Part shown: positions 1-15,500 of the stretch, piece after piece | Layout of the letters: each line of letters starts with the position of its first letter | Position numbering within the stretch: position 1 is the stretch's first letter | Assembly: GCA_023159155.1 (NCBI GenBank) | Contig: JAJNNX010000028.1 | Coordinates: 124,001-188,000 of the forward strand | Direction: 5' to 3' | DNA: 64,000 nucleotides | Source of the DNA: Ustulina deusta | Lineage: Eukaryota > Ascomycota > Sordariomycetes > Xylariales > Xylariaceae | Program-made: the position numbers and the translations under genes | Notes under the pieces: model-generated | What the model was told of the DNA's origin: nothing | What the model saw: the letters and a program-made list of their open reading frames with translations, nothing else | Databases searched by the model: none

Positions 1-3000
1 ATATTTGCAAATTATACTTTTTTTAGAACTCCTACCTAATAAAAAAGTTTAGCATAGGACAACTTTTTATACTACTATATATATTATTTTTTTAAAATAT
101 AAAAAAAATCTATTAGCAAGCAAGTTTTTTATAAATTATAGCTTAAGCTTTTTTACTACTAAAAAAGGGTTAATATTATTTATTAAAATTAAGTATATTA
201 AAATATTTATATTTTTAACTAGGTCTTTTAAACTTAAGTATAATTACTAAAGCACTTTTTAATTAGTTTTATATTAATTTTTTAAGCAATCTAGCAACTA
301 TTGTTTTTTTATAAATAGACTAAAAAGCAGAAATATTTATTATAAAAAAATCTAATTCGATTTAAAAAAAAGATCTATAAAATATATTTTATATATTTAT
401 ATTATTACTTATTAACTAATTAGCTTTATAAAATAAAGTAATTATTAATTGTTTTTTTGTTTTAAGTAATATTAATTAGAAAAAAAGCTTTGTTTTAATA
501 ATTATAATCTTAGTATATAATTCTATTTTTTTAATAATATTTAGGTAATTTTTTATAATTTTAATATTTATTATTAAGTTATTAAATATTAATTTTTAGC
601 TATTAGGTTATAGATCTTTAAAAAAAATGCTTAAGTATTTAAAAAATAATATTATATAAATAATATATACTAGACCATAGCTCTATTAATTATTTTAGGT
701 ATATATAGAAAAGTTATATATATAAAACAAAAAAAATATATTAAAAAGCAGCTTTAAGGTCTATTAATTAATAATATTTTTAAAAGCTTGTATTTAGTAA
801 TTATAAACAAATTATTAATATTTTTTGTTTTGCTTAAGAACTAAATTAATAAAATAAGCAATCTATTTTTATTTATTAATAATTATAATAAAAAAATAAT
901 TTGATTGGTTGCTACTTGTTTTAAAAAGCTTAAGTTTACTAAATATTATTTATTTAATTTTAGGGATTAATATAATTATAACTACTTTTTTGTTAAGTTT
1001 TATAAATTAGGTAATAAGATAATTAAATAATCTAAATAATTGTTTGTGAGCTATTTTTATATTTAGCTTATAGAGCTAAATAGCAAGTTATGCTTTAATA
1101 TTTATAATATTAGCTTAAATATATTATTTTTGTTTAATTATTATATTAATAATCTAAGTATTAAAGTTATTAGTTATCTAAATATTTTTAGAAATAAAGA
1201 AAAAGATTGGTTATTTTTTAAAAAATTTATTATTTATATATTAATAATTATTATAAAAAAGCATATTAATAGAAATCCTGATTTTATTAGTTATTAAGTG
1301 TTACAATAGTAAAAGAATATTTTTATATTTTAGGTTATACTAACTATATATTTTTGTAATTAAATCTTGTAAGTACTTGTAATATTTTAAGTAAAGTTTT
1401 ACAAATTAGAAATTAGTAAATAAAGTAATTAGCTAAAAAATTAACTAATTTTGTTAAAAGATTGGCTAGGCCGGCTAGATAAATTAAGTTTATAACTGGA
1501 AATCTAGGATTGGCTTTTTTGTATAAATTATAATATAATTTTTGTAATATTTTAATAAATTATTTTATATATTTTTGTTTAGATTATGAGATTTTTTGTT
1601 TATAGTATTTATTATTATTTTTTAAAGCTTTAGTTTATAAAAGGCTAAAAATATATAAGTTCTATAGAAATAATTATAGCGCTAGCTATTATTTTGTTAG
1701 ATATTAGAGATTAATATTATAAACTTAGGTCTAAGTAGATAACTATTAAATAATAATTTTTAAACATAATTAAAAGCAATAAAAACTTTTTAGTAAGCAT
1801 TAATTATTATATTATTATTAATAAAATCTATAATATATAGTATTTTTTATTTAATATTATAAATTATAATAAACTAATAATTAAAAGTATGCCTAGTTTT
1901 AGTTGTTCTAATTGTTTTAAATATTATAAAATTAATAGATCTATTCTACTTTTTAAAAAATTAAAAAATAAAGTAGTTTTTATTAAAGCTTCCGTTTTAA
2001 GCTTAAAAAAATGTTTATATAAAAATACTTTTAAATATTACTTATAGTTTAAAATAACCAATTATTACAGTAATTAATATATTAATTTCTAATATGTTTA
2101 ACTATTAATATTGTTATGCTTTTTAGAATATATTAATTAGTTTAAGTCTAAGCGAGTTATAAAAAGCTTAAGTTGTAATGCTTAGGGGAGTTTTATAGTT
2201 GTATAAAATATTTTTATATTTTTGGCAAAAGTAAAGTAGTAGTTTTTTACTATAATAACTTATTTATAGCGGTTTATTTAGCAATATATATTATATTAGC
2301 TCGGATGGCATAATAGCAATAATATTATTAAAAAAAAATATATATTTTTTAGATCTTTTTGGTAATACTTTAAGTAGGTTGGTTAAAATATTTTAAGTGT
2401 AGTAATTTAAAGTAATAATGCTAGGATAAGCTGATTATATAATAGCTTTAATATTAGGGTAAGGTATTAGTTTTATTTATTAATAATTAAAAATATAAAT
2501 AAAATATAACAAATATATAGTTTATATATTAATAAGTAAGGTTTAAGGACTAGTAATATAAAATATATTAGCTAGAAAATAAATAGTTAAAAGCTAAATA
2601 TAAGGTTTGCTAAGCTAGTATAAGTTTAGTTAGTTTATATTACTTTTTTATAAAGATTTTGTTAGTTCTTTTTTAATATAAGTTATTATTAAAAAAAAAT
2701 GCTAATTAAGGCTCCTTTACTTATATTATTTTATAAAAAGTAGTATAAAAAGTAGTATTTATTAGTTTTATATAGGTTAGTTGTTTTTTTTTAACTTATT
2801 TACTTATTTTTTTATATAGATTATATTTATATTTATATTTTTTTATATTCCTAATTTTACTTATTTAATCTATAATAATTGGTTTATATATAGTATATTA
2901 TAATATATATTTTTATTTTTTGTTGTTTTTTATAATGTTTAATAATTAGTTGTTTTAAGGCAAAAAGTATATGCTAGCTTTTTTTGGTTATTTTTGTCTG

Positions 3001-4729
3001 CTATATAATTATTATTTTTATATTAGTTATATTAAGTATTATATAAATATATCTATGTTTAGTTAGATTGCTAACAAGCAGTTAAAGCTTTAAGCTTTAA
3101 TTGTTTTATAAGTTAATCTAAAAGTTTAAGCAATCTAAAAAAAAACAAGTATTACTAATCGGAATATATCTAAAGCTTTTATATTAACTAATCTATTATT
3201 ATATATATTAAATCTTATATATTATTTTTAGCTATATTACTTTATTGCTAGTAAACTTAACGCTTAATTGTTTTTTTTTTTAATTATAAAAATCTTTTGT
3301 TTTAAGCTAGCTTATATAATCTTAATTTTTTATTATAATTAATCAAAAAAAAGTTAGGTTATAAAAAAAGCTTTAATAGTTAGATATTAATTAAAATAGT
3401 GTATACTAAAGCTAATAAATATTTTAATTAAGCTAATTAGTATATAAGTTATATTTCTAAAATAACTGCTATACTATTTTTTCTATTACTTAGTACTAGA
3501 TTATAACATATTATATATTCCTGGTTAAGATTTAATATAGCTTTAATAATTCTAGCTATATTCCTTTCGAACGCATATTTTTTTAGAGCTATAGTCCTAA
3601 AACATATAGTATTATTAAAGGATTTTAGTAAGCTAATAAAGCTGTATGTTATTTAAAGAAAAGTTTTTAAGTATAGTTAAAATAGGTATTATAGCTTTTT
3701 TAATTAGTACAAATAAGTAAGCTTTATATTCCTTTTTTAACTTTTGCGTATAGCTAGTAGAAGTATTTAATAGTAGTTATTAGATTTTTTGTTATTTTAT
3801 TATTAAAGCTTTAAATAGTTATACTGCTGGTTAATATATGTGCTAGAATATTTATTTTTTATTTTTTATAATATTTAATAATAAAGCTATATTTAAAGCA
3901 GTTATAATATCTGCTAGCAAACTTATGCTTTTTTATATTAAGCTATAATATAATGGTCTATTTAGCAAATATTTTTTTATAATGTTTGATTGTCTAGTAC
4001 AAGTAATAATACTTGCTGTTTAGTTAATTAGAACTTTTAATCTTATTTTTTGCTAGTTATATATTTATTAATTCTAAGAGTTTAAAAATAATAGTTGCTT
4101 TAGAATATAGCTATTTTTTAGGTATAAGTTAATAAATCTTTTGTAGTCTAATGCTTGTAGCAATTATATTTATTTAGTTGGCTAGCCGGACTGCAAATAT
4201 TATATAGGCAATATTAAATATATTTATTTATATATAGTAGTAACCTAAAAAAATAGAAATAAAAATCTAAATAAGTAGAATAGCCCAAAAAAGTTTTTAA
4301 TTTAGACTAATTAGATAGAAGTTATTATAAATTATTTTATATATTTTCTAGTTGATCTGCCTATAAAGCAGTAGTAAAGTTACTGTTTTAAAATAAATTT
4401 TTAGAAATAGAAAAGTAGTGTAGGAACAATAAAAAAGGGCAAAAATGCAAATAATAAGTATTGTTTTATAATAGATCTGAACTAATTAGAACAATATTGT
4501 TATAATATATAGTACTAGATTTATGGATTTTAGTTATGTTTATTTTTCTAGTTTTTGAATTTAAAGAAATATTGCTTGCTAATTAATAGATTTTTTTTTT
4601 AATTATAAATTATTAAAGCTTAAATATTTAGTTTTTAAGTTTATTTTAATTAAAATTTTAATTTAATATAATAAAGCTTTATTACTAATAATTTTTTAAT
4701 TCTTTTTAATTGTTTTGTTTATATTTTAG

Positions 4730-4920
4730 TATTTTTGGCCTGTTTGGGCCATATTATAGTTTGTTTAAGCTATATTCTAGCTATATCTAGTTATGTTTTA
4801 GGTTATATTTAAATATATTTAAGCTTGTTTTAGTTATGTTCTAGTTATATTCTGTTATATTCTAGGCTTTGTTTAGCTTTTGTTTGGTTGTATTGTAGCT
4901 TTAATTAGGGCTGTTCTAGC
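4730..4920 (-). repeat. Short-period tandem repeat downstream of integrase (copy A)
   Basis: Variants of an 11-base motif like TTTAGCTATGT / TTTAAGCTATAT recur about 15 times. The mirror array is at about 43,140-43,330 in copy B. In the coding sense it would encode a Gln/Lys/Thr-rich low-complexity tail after the integrase. The period is not a multiple of three, so successive units shift phase. Confidence 0.7.
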
Positions 4921-7900
4921 TATATTTATATTTTTTTTATAGTAATTATTTTTTAGTAAGCCTATTGTTTATTTGTTAGTAATAAAATTAACTAGTTCTT
5001 AGTATTTAGCTTTATTTTTAATAAATAGTTGTAAGCTATTTAATATATAAGTTCTTACCTTTATATATCCTTTTAGTTCTTTTATTTTATATTTCCCATT
5101 TTTTTTTAAACGTTATAAAAAATAGGCTTTTTTATTTATATAAAAGTTTAGCGCTTTAAGATTTATTATTGTTTAGTAGGATATTAAATATAAAAATAAA
5201 ATCTTTTTTTTTTAAAGCTATAGGGCAGACCTTGTAAGTATATCGCTAATTAGCCCATTTTATAGCTTGGTGTTTTTTTTTAGTAATAATACATTAGACC
5301 TTAGCTATATTTTTTTTTTTTTTTTGAATTACTATACTTTATATACTAAAAAAAATATATAATTAGAAATGTTTTATTAATTAATAATTTGCTATATTAA
5401 AATAACATTTTTAATTAATAAAACTAATAATTAATTATAGACTATTTTATATATACTATAGCTATAGTATTAAGTAATAGTTTTATTAGCTTAAATTATT
5501 TTGTTAAATTGTTTAGTTTAGCCTTTTTTTATTTTTTGAGTTATTTTTTTAAAGCTGCTAATAATTGCTTTATAGCTTAACTTAATAAGTTTTTAGCTTT
5601 AGAAGTAATATATTGCATTATAAATTATTATAAATCTAAGTTATATTTTAATTATTATAACTTTATTTTTATTTTTAGAACTATTATTATATTTAATTCT
5701 AATAAAAATACTATACTAATAAATAATATATTGCTTAATAAATCAAGCAATATTTTTAAAATTAGCTAATTAGAATAGTATTGCTTTAAAGTAAGCTAAT
5801 GTTTTATATTTAATTTTAATAATTACTTTAAACCTATTATTATTAAGCATAAATTAAATATTAAAAATTTAGCTTGTAAATATATTTTTAGCTTTATTAT
5901 AGTAGTATTTTTTTTTAGATTGTTTGTTCTATATTTGTTAGTATAGCTTATAGTTTTTTAAAACATTTTTAATATTTTTATATAGGTTTTTTTAGTAGTA
6001 TTAGGCAATAATTCTATAATATATAAAGTTTTAGTTTTAATATTCTAGTTATATATAGCTTTTTTAAAAAAAACATTTTTAATTATTAAAGTTATTAATA
6101 TAACGTTAGATCTAGTATAGTAGTTTTGTTTTTTTTTAAAAGCAATTTTTATAAATAAAAAATTAAAAAGTTTAATTTTTATAGATTTTTTTTTATATTA
6201 CTATTATAAAGCAATCAAACAAACTCCTAGTAGTAAAATATATTACTAGTTTTTATAAATATATTAACTATTTTTGCTCTAGTTTAAAAAAAATAGTAGT
6301 ATTTAAAGCAATTATTAGTTTAACTATTATAATATAAAGTTAGAAATTAATAAAATTTTTTATATTTTCTTTTTATTAATTATCTAACTTATTTAATAGT
6401 TTTTCTAGTTTATATAATAGTTTGTTTGCTACTATATATTTTTTTTTAAAAATATAGTATAATTTAAAATTAAATATTTTAATAAAAATAACCTATTAGG
6501 TTAAAACTACGCTAAGTAGTACAAAAAATCTATTTTTTAATTAAGCAATTAATATTTTAATATTTATTTTTAAATAAAATTTAATCCTATATAAATAGTT
6601 TTATAGTTAGTAAAAAGTTTTAATAACTTCTAAGTATTTTTTTTTTGTTATATTATAATTTAATTTAGGTTTTTTTTAAGTTTCTAATTTATATTTAGAT
6701 AGGTATATTTTATTTTTAATTAGTTAATAAAATATAGTGCTTTATTTTTTTTTTAAAGCATTAATTTTTAGTTAGATTTTTTTAGTTTTATAATCTAGGG
6801 TAATTAGGTAAAGAACAGTTATTAAAGCTTGTTATAGTATTATTATTGCTTGTTTTTAATTATTTTTTTTAAATAAACTTAATATTATGCTAAAAAAGCA
6901 TAGTTAGTAGAAATGCTATTATAGCATATGTTTTTACCTATATCTAATAGTAATTATTTATTTTTAGAAAGGCTTTTATTTTTATAATATTATTATATAC
7001 TATTTATTCTAGAATTTTGAATATTTTAGCTTTTATAAGTTTGCGGCTATTAGTTTTATAAAAATATCTAATTAATATTATTGTTAGTTTATATTATTTA
7101 TTTTTAATACTGCTTGCAGTAATACTTGCTAATTCAAAATTTAGCAAAACTATATTAATATTTTCGATATATTTAAAAATAAATTATTATATACTAGAGG
7201 TAATTTTTTAATTATTATAATAAATAATAAACTTTTTAACTTTTATATTATTAAAGAATAGTTTATATTTTTTAGGTATAATATTATATAGTATTTAGTT
7301 AATTATTTTAAAAAAATAAACTATTAAATTTGTTGCGCTTTAAAGAAGTATTATTATTTATAAAATTCCAAGTAGTATAAAAAAAGCTATTAATGCTTAA
7401 CTAAAAAGAAATAAAAACACTTAATTATATCCAAAAAAAAAGTTAATTACTAATAAGATTTTATATATAGCAAATTTTTTAGCAAATTTATTACAACTTT
7501 TTAATAAAAAAATATTTTAGATTATAATTACGTTTAGTTTAGTAGTAGAGTTAATTAGTTTAAGCTTTTTATTTTTTTTTTTTACTATAAATTATATGTT
7601 CTAATATACGCTATGTTTTTTTTTTAATATATTATTTATAAGTTATGTTTTAAGTATATTTAGTACTTTTTTTTATAGTAGTACAAAAATAAGGATTCTT
7701 TTTGCTTGCTAAGCTTTGTGTAGTATTGTCTAGATTTTGTATAATAGTGCAATTTTATTACATATTTTTTTAATTTTGCTAAAATCCTAAGCTAGAGCTA
7801 TTTTATATTTGTGTAATATTTTAATTAAGAGCTTTTTTTTTTAATTAGTAAGTTCTAATGTTTTTATATTTTTTTTAATTTTTTAAAAGTGTTTCTTAGT

Positions 7901-10900
7901 TAATTAAGTTTTTTTAAGTTATATAATAAAACATAAGTAAATATTTAAATAAATCCTTTTTTTTTTTAAATATTTTGTTTAGTTTATACTAATTATATAT
8001 TTTTACTAGAGTTTTTTTTTTTAGTTAATTAACCCTAAAGGTATAGAACTATTATATTTTGTATTATTAACTAAATAGATTTTTTTTGATTTGGGCTTAT
8101 ATATTATAAATATTAAAATAAAGAAAGGAAGAAACGTTGTTTATTTAGCCCTTAAAACTTTTGCTTTTTTTGTTTTTTTTATAGCTTTATAGATAATAGT
8201 TCTAAAGATTGTTAGAAATTTATTATTTAATAAAGCATTTATAAAAAAAATATTATTATTTAGCTTTAATATTTAGTTTATATAGTTTATAGGTAGCTAA
8301 TTAGTATTATAAAAGTGTTTTTGCATAATTTTATTATTTAGGTTTAGTACTAAGTTAAAAGTCATTTTAGTAGTATATAGTAAAAATAAGATTTAAATAT
8401 TAATTAAAAACTAATTATAGCTATTTATAGCGGCTCTTTATATATAAATAGCTATTAGTTTTCTGTAGCTCTAATTACTGATTTGTTATAAAGGCATAAT
8501 TAGATAAGCAGGGTTATAAAGGCAATAATATACGTATTACTAAAGATAAATATAACTATTAAAACTAAATTCTTAAAATAGAAAATATAGTCTATAATCC
8601 TTAGAAAGTTTATTTCTAGGAATAAAGAAGTAGCTATTTTTTTATTTAGAACTATATATATAGGAATAATTTATATATATTTCCTAGCAATCTATATTAG
8701 CTAAATAATAATTTTTTTATATAATTATAAAAATACTTCTAGTTTAGTAAAATATTTATTTTAAGTTATTTAAGTATTAATTATGGAAAATTAGTTATTT
8801 TTAATATAATTTTTTACTAAAATATATAATTAAGCGCTAGTATTAAAAAGTCCAATAATTAGTAAGCTTTTTAATAATTTCCTAATTTTTATTATAACTT
8901 TAGGTATAACTTTTATATAGTTTTCTATGTTCTATAAAAACATACTTGTTTAAAAAGTTTTATAGACCTTTTTTATAGATTTTTGTAATATTATATATAT
9001 ATTATTAATTTCTAAAATAAATATATCTAATATTTATTAATTACTTGCTTTAAACTTAGGTTTATTTAATTAACTTAATCTAATTATTTTTTTGCTTAAT
9101 ATTTGTCCTATTTTAAGGGCCTATACTACAAATAATTCTAATATATTAGGGAATAAACCTAGTAGCTCTCCCTAAATTAACCCTATTTTAGCTTTAAACA
9201 AGTTATTAATTTTATTAAAAAATATCTAGCGTTTTTTTATTTTTAAAATAAATAAAAATACTTTCTAATTAATGCTTATACTTATTATAGCGCTAGTTAT
9301 TTTATAGGGTTAAATAATATTATAAGTTTTAAATATAGTATTATTTTTTTTATTTAAACGTTTTTTTTTTGCTATTATAGCTTCTATATAAGCTTGCGTA
9401 TTAAATATACTAATAAGGTCTAGAACTATAAGCACTAATAAATTGTTTAAAAAAACAACTTAATTAATTATTTTTAGTACTATAAACTTTTGCCTATTCT
9501 AGTATTTTTATTATTTACTATATTAGAATTTTAAGTAATTTTTTCTAGTTAAAATATTAAACTTTTATTATTTTATAAAAATTAAATTAGCTTAAAATTT
9601 TACTTTAGGGTTAGGCTAATTAGTTATAGTTAGTTATTTAAATATTAAAACAGGTAGTTAGGTTAAGTTATTTAAAGTGTTTCTATTTTTACTAAGTCCT
9701 AGGTTTTATAATCAGGTCTTATTTTTAAATTTTAGATTTTCTAAAACATAATTAAATTTATATAAGGCCCTATAAGCTGCTAGAGCTACTAAAAAATATT
9801 TACTAGAGCAATTGCAATAAATCTATATTAAGGCTAAAGGTATAAATCTATTTTTATTTTTTTTTTTTAATATTTTATCTAAATTAATTATAAGCAAGCA
9901 AATATACTAAAGTATATATGATAAACTAATATACCAAGCTTTAAAGTTATATTTTCTATATAAAGCTTTAAAGTTTTTTGCTTTTTTTTTTAATTTATAG
10001 CTTTGTTATATATAATTTTTAGTTTTATAAGACTAGCATTTATATAAATTATTGCTAATACTTCTAAAGTTATTCTAGCTGCTTAATTAGTTATATTTCT
10101 AAAAGTTTAATTGTTATGCTTAAATAATAAAAGCTCTAAATTAGCTATTTTTATATTATTGCCTGCTTTGCTAGCTAATTTTTTAGTAGAACATGTAACT
10201 AAAAAAAATATAATATTAATTCTAGTTAGTTAGTAATTATATTATTTTAATTATTGCTTTAGTTATTTAAATATTATAAATAGAAAGGCTTTTTATTTTA
10301 GCTATTAATTGTTTGATTATTAAGTTTATATATATATAGACTATTAAGGGTATAATAAAAAAGGTAGTTATAAGTAGCTAGATTAAAGGAGCAACTAGTA
10401 GGGCTTAGAACAATTATACTTATATAGTTTGCTAAATAGAGTAAAAAGGTATGTTTAGTAATAGTTCTAAGCTAGTAGTACTGTTTAAAAAATTTAATAT
10501 TATTATTTATAGCTAAAGGAAAGATTCTAAGTTAGCTTATTGTTTAAAAATATTTATAGTATTAATATATTCTTTTTGTTATAAATTATTTTTAATAATT
10601 TTATATTTGTTAAAAATGCTTTTAAAATAATTAAAAAGAATTAATTTAATTAAATTATATAAGTAAAACTTTTTAGGTATTAAAAGGATTTTTTAATTAA
10701 GTTTATTAACTAAAGCTATATATTTAAAAAAAAATTAAGCATAATTTTAAAAAATTATTTTAGTACTTAAAAAAAGCTTAATAAGTTGTTTTTTTTATAA
10801 TTAGGTTTGCTTAAGATTAATTGTTTTATATTTTTGTTTTAGGCTTATAATAGTTTAATCTTAATTAGTACAAGAATTAATAATATATTAGATTATATGT

Positions 10901-11815
10901 TTTTTAATTATAGTTTTTGTTCAGTATAGTAACTAATTAATCTATTTAGCTTGCAGAAATCTATATAACTTAAAAAGTTTTTTTATTCTATAAAGCTATT
11001 TAGTTATGTTCTTTTTATTAAATTAGTTTTAAAGGCAGGATATAAGATTAAAAATAAATAAACTAATAATATATAAAACTATAGCACTTTTAAGGGCTAA
11101 TTATATAAATATTAAAAGTCTAGCTAGTTAATATTTATTAGTTTGATTATTGGTTAGTATAGTATTAGAAGTAAATATATTTATAATTGGAGTATTTGGG
11201 GTAAACCCTATTAGAAAAAGCTTAAAGTTTTATGGTTATTTTAGAACGTTTAAGTTATTTATTTTAGGTTGCTAATTAGAACTATTAGTATATAGGGGTA
11301 ATAAAATAATAAATGTTTTAAAAATAGAACAATAGTTTTTAGGTTTTAATAATATTTTTTTATTTAATATTTTGTAGTTCTTATTGCTATATAAACATAT
11401 ATAATTAGTATAGTACTTTTATAAGTTTTTTATTAAAAGTTTATATATATTTAAATTTAGTAAATATGTTAGCTTTTTTAATATAACTATAGTTAAGTTT
11501 TATATTTTTTTTGCAGATTTAATAAAAGCGGTGTAGTACTATTAGTATTTTTATAGTTAATTGTTCTAAAAATAATAGTTTTATTAATGCTTTATATTTA
11601 CTTAATTTCTGTTATAGTTAGTTTTTTGTTATTTTTGTATTATATTATTAAATTATATTGGAAGTCCAGCTTTATATAAAGATTTATTAAAAAAAATATA
11701 ACTAATTAGCGTAATTAGTGGTTGGTTTTTATGTGTTAGATATATTAGCTAGAAGTATTGGTTTCCGATTGTAAGTCGCGCTCCGAAGAGCATTAAGTAA
11801 TATTGATTTTTGTTG

Positions 11816-11832
11816 CCTTACCGAGGACACTA
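11816..11832 (-). other. Primer-binding-like site of copy A
   Basis: The plus strand reads gccttaccgaggacacta just inside the LTR, so the element strand reads TAGTGTCCTCGGTAAGGC. The equivalent in the neighbouring element (15,686-15,703) is TGGTGTCCTTGGTGAGGC. A TGG start a few bases from the LTR fits priming by a tRNA 3' CCA end. The tRNA was not identified. Confidence 0.5.
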
Positions 11833-11841
11833 TTGAAAAAA

Positions 11842-12100
11842 AATAGGGCAACTCAACACTAAAACAACTAAAAATAACAAAAACAAACTAGAACGCCTAC
11901 TACTAAAAAACTAGTATAAATATTATACGTATAAAGTAAGTGTTGCTTTAAGAAGTTTAAAGGCTTTTATAGCTATTTGAACCCCCGAATACAGCCGAAG
12001 ATCAGCCGATTCAGGCCGCGGGCGGCCCGAATACGGCTAACAATTGACGTATAGCTACATTCGCAGCTGCTAGCGGGCCGCTAGCACCAGCCCTACTGCA
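11842..12100 (-). repeat. LTR shared by copy A (5' LTR) and the array element (3' LTR); variant LTR
   Basis: The right end, CCAGCCCTACTGCA, is identical to the ends of the other LTRs of this family. The left side abuts the primer-binding-like site of copy A. The sequence just right of it (12,101-12,114) reads on minus as AATAAGGGAAGTT, a polypurine tract directly upstream of an LTR. So this LTR has 5'-LTR context on its left and 3'-LTR context on its right. Its interior (11,900-12,085, including GC-rich cggccgcgggcgg-like sequence) differs from the 358-bp LTRs at 15,710 and 48,260, and it is shorter (about 260 bp). Confidence 0.65.
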
Positions 12101-12203
12101 AACTTCCCTTATTTGGAGCCTTATTCTTTAGATGGCTTCGAATCCAACTGCAGGGCTGAAAACACTAAAAAAGACAACACAATATAACACTTACTCGAAC
12201 CCC

Positions 12204-12236
12204 TAGGCCTTAACGGCCTAAAAAAAAAAAAAAAAA
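12204..12236. other. Perfect 6-bp stem hairpin followed by A17
   Basis: TAGGCC (12,204-12,209) and GGCCTA (12,215-12,220) flank a 5-base loop and are followed by a run of A. It lies about 100 bp inside the 3' end of the array element. It looks like a processing or termination structure, but no function is known and bacterial terminator rules do not apply here. Confidence 0.4.
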
Positions 12237-12559
12237 GAACTAGCCCTAACCTACTAGGCCACCAAGCCCTTGATTAGCCGATTGCTGAACCGGTTACAAT
12301 TATACCAGACTTCCTTTGGTCCATAGCTCTTTCTTTGGTCCGTATGCTTTATATGGCATAACCCTTTAGCTTTTTAAATAACCTATTCTTTTGTATTCCG
12401 TTGATATATCCTTATATAAAACGTATGTAATTCTGTCCAGATTTAACGTATATAGCGGTATTTGCTAGTATTTTGTGTTAGAACCTAGGTAGGTGCTACG
12501 GTTGGCCACTACTTCGAACCCAAGCTAAATCTCTGTACAAAAAGTTATGCTATAGCCCT

Positions 12560-15500
12560 TATTACTTTCGATATATATAAATCTTTATATAACTGCGGTA
12601 ATGTTTTTTAATAGTGTATATGTAGGTTGGAGTTCGTAGAATAGGCCCTGATCGGCTTTGTGGATTTTGTGAATAACTCTGAAAATTGTAAGTGCGAGCG
12701 CGTCCCTATATAAATTAGTATGGGTGGCCGCTTGTATGCGAAAGGAACTTGTTGATTAGTAGCGTAGCAATGATGTATTGGCAGTGCTGTGTGTATGTAT
12801 ACAAAATGGCTGATTAGTGCAGTAATAATGATTTGTTAGTGCTGTGCTGTATTTGTAGGGCTATATGTGTTTTAATCGGCAGTGCGGCTAATTATGTAAT
12901 GTAGGTATGTTATGAGCAGGTTTATATATAAAATAGTATGGGAGTTGCTTGTATGTAACGGATTGATTAGTTAGTGTAGTAATGGCGATTCTGACTGATT
13001 AGCGTAGTAATGATATATTGACTAATTGGTAGTGCTGTGCTGTATTTGTAGCGCTGTATGTGTATTGCTATGTGTGTAAGGCGTAGGACGTGTAGGTTGT
13101 GTAAGTATGAGTAGATTGCTATATAATTTGTATGGGCAATTGTTTGTATGCTTATATCTTTTATATAGACTAACTGATTGGTATAGCAAATGAATAAACT
13201 GATTGGTATTGCCCCATATACGGCGCAGAATGGTATAGGGCTAATCGGAAGGCTTTTGTGTAGGTAATTAATGTATAAGCAGGTTTGTATAGAAAATTAT
13301 ATGTGCGTCTGCTTGTATGCAAATAAAAACGTGGTAAACTTGCTGATTAATAGTAAATATGGCTAAAAATTATATAAAACGTAGTAAACTTGCTGATCAA
13401 TGCGTATGTAATAATATAGCTAAAAATCGCTAATTAATAGCGAACGAGGTATAACGTATTAATACAAGCATATATACATATAAATTAGTATAGGTGGCTA
13501 CTTGTATATATATATATTAGCTAAGTTGCTAATTAATTGTATGTATAACATCTGAACTAGCTGATTAACATGCCTAATAGCTAATCGATATGTTTGTAAC
13601 GGCCTAATCTGGCTGATTAGCAGTATGGCAGTTTATTAATTGGCTGGCTGGCTAAACAATAGCTTCTTTTGGACCATAGGTATAGGAGCATATTTATATA
13701 TAAATTGTATAGGGATCTACTTATATAGCTATTGAACAAAGGGCTAAATAGTATAGCTACTAAAACAAAAGACTAAACAAAGGACTAGCTAATCAATAGT
13801 ATGGCAATTTGTTAATTAAGGCTATAAATAAATACTCCTTTATAAGCTACAAACATGTTTGCATATAAAATTATATATAAATATGTTTATAAGCTACCAA
13901 ATATAATAAAAGGCCTAGCTAATCAATAATATAATAATGCAAAAAGCAATATATAGCGCTAAATATTGCAATAAAAGCTAAATAACGCTAAAGTAACGCT
14001 TTTAAAACAAAGCTTTAAAAACAAAGTTTAAATAGTGCTTCTTTTAGACTATATATATTTGAGCTAACTTTTATATAAATCTTTATAGGTATTTGTTTAT
14101 ATAGCGACTTATATAAGGAAACTAGCTAATCAATGTTATAGAAGCCTAAAAACAACAAAAAACAACAAAAATCCCGAAAATGCCAATAATGCTAAAAACG
14201 CCAAAAAATGCTGAAAATGCTAAATAATAAAATTAACGAAAACGGAGGTGTACGTATAGCTAACGGAGGCTTAGAACAAATGTGTAGTTTAGAGCGAACC
14301 TCCCTATGGGCTATAGTACTGCAAGTATATTTATATATAATTTATATAGGAATCTATTTATAGAACTATATGTAATAGGGGATCTGGCTAACCGCTAATA
14401 AAACGCTAACTAAACAAAGAACTAAACAAAGGGCTTTTTAAAGCAACAGCTTTTTATAAATAATGTGCATACAAGCAGGTTTATATATAAACTTATATAG
14501 CAACTTGTTTGTATAATATTCAAATATAGACTTGATTAATTAACGTAAGTAACTAATTAATATAGGTAGTAATATATATAGCTAACTAACAAGGCAACTT
14601 AGCTAATTAACGCAGCAAGATTAGCGATTGGCAATTATAGGCTAGAACAAAGGCTTTTCTAAAAGCTATACATCTGCGAGCTAGTTCGTATAATAACTTA
14701 TATATGATTTGGCTCGTAGGTATATTCGGGTCAGGGGCATATTTGCGAAAGCAATTAGCTAATCAACTAATTAACTAACTAACTAATCGGCGGCTTGGAA
14801 CAAAGACTTTTTTGGACTAGAAGACATACAAGCATATTTATATACAAAATATATATAGGTCTGTTCTAACAACTTTTTAACGAAAGAGCTAACCAACTGA
14901 CTAACTAACCTGGCAATATATATAGCTAGTTAATAAAGCAATAGGCCAATTAGGTTAATTAACGTATATATAACTAGCTGAACTAACAAGGCCTAAAAAA
15001 CAAAGGCAATTAGCTAATCGGCATATTATATGTATAGCATACAGGTATAAGCGCGTTTATATACAAATTTATATAGCGGACTGCTCGAACATATATATAA
15101 GCGTACAAACTAACTAATTAACGCAAACTGAGCTAAATCGGCTGATTAACGCGTATATAGCCTAGCTAACTAACTAGAGTAGCTACTTGAACTAACGGAC
15201 CAAAGCTTCCCTATAGGTTATATATTTGCAAACAAGTTTATATACTAATTTATATAGCAGGTTGTTTATACGTATATTCTAGCAAAGGACTTAGCGGTAA
15301 GTACGTATAGCTAAAGCAGCAAGGCTAATTAACACATATAGCAATTAGCTTGGTTAATTGTACGGATATATAAACAGACTAATCAATACAAACTAGGCTT
15401 CCTAGAAAATATATAGCCATAAGCAGACTTATATATGTATTTGTATAGAGGGCTGCTTATAGGTATATTTATATAAGGAATTGGCTATTTGTAAGTAAGT

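Larger units (their letters stand above)
1..12100 (-). mobile_element. Ty3/Gypsy LTR retrotransposon copy A, RIP-inactivated, cut by left window edge
   Basis: This is a reverse-complement copy of the element at 35,864-48,617; paired coordinates sum to about 48,050 along the whole length. The body reads leftwards from its 5' LTR (11,842-12,100) through a primer-binding-like site (about 11,816-11,832). The reverse transcriptase box is near 7,235-7,262, RNase H about 6,360-6,830, and integrase about 5,000-6,350. The far 3' part reaches position 1, where the window ends before the 3' LTR. It is more heavily mutated than copy B, with stop codons in every frame, so no protein can be made. The 3' region contains an opposite-strand reading frame remnant (about 1,850-2,050) matching 45,996-46,196. 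Confidence 0.85.
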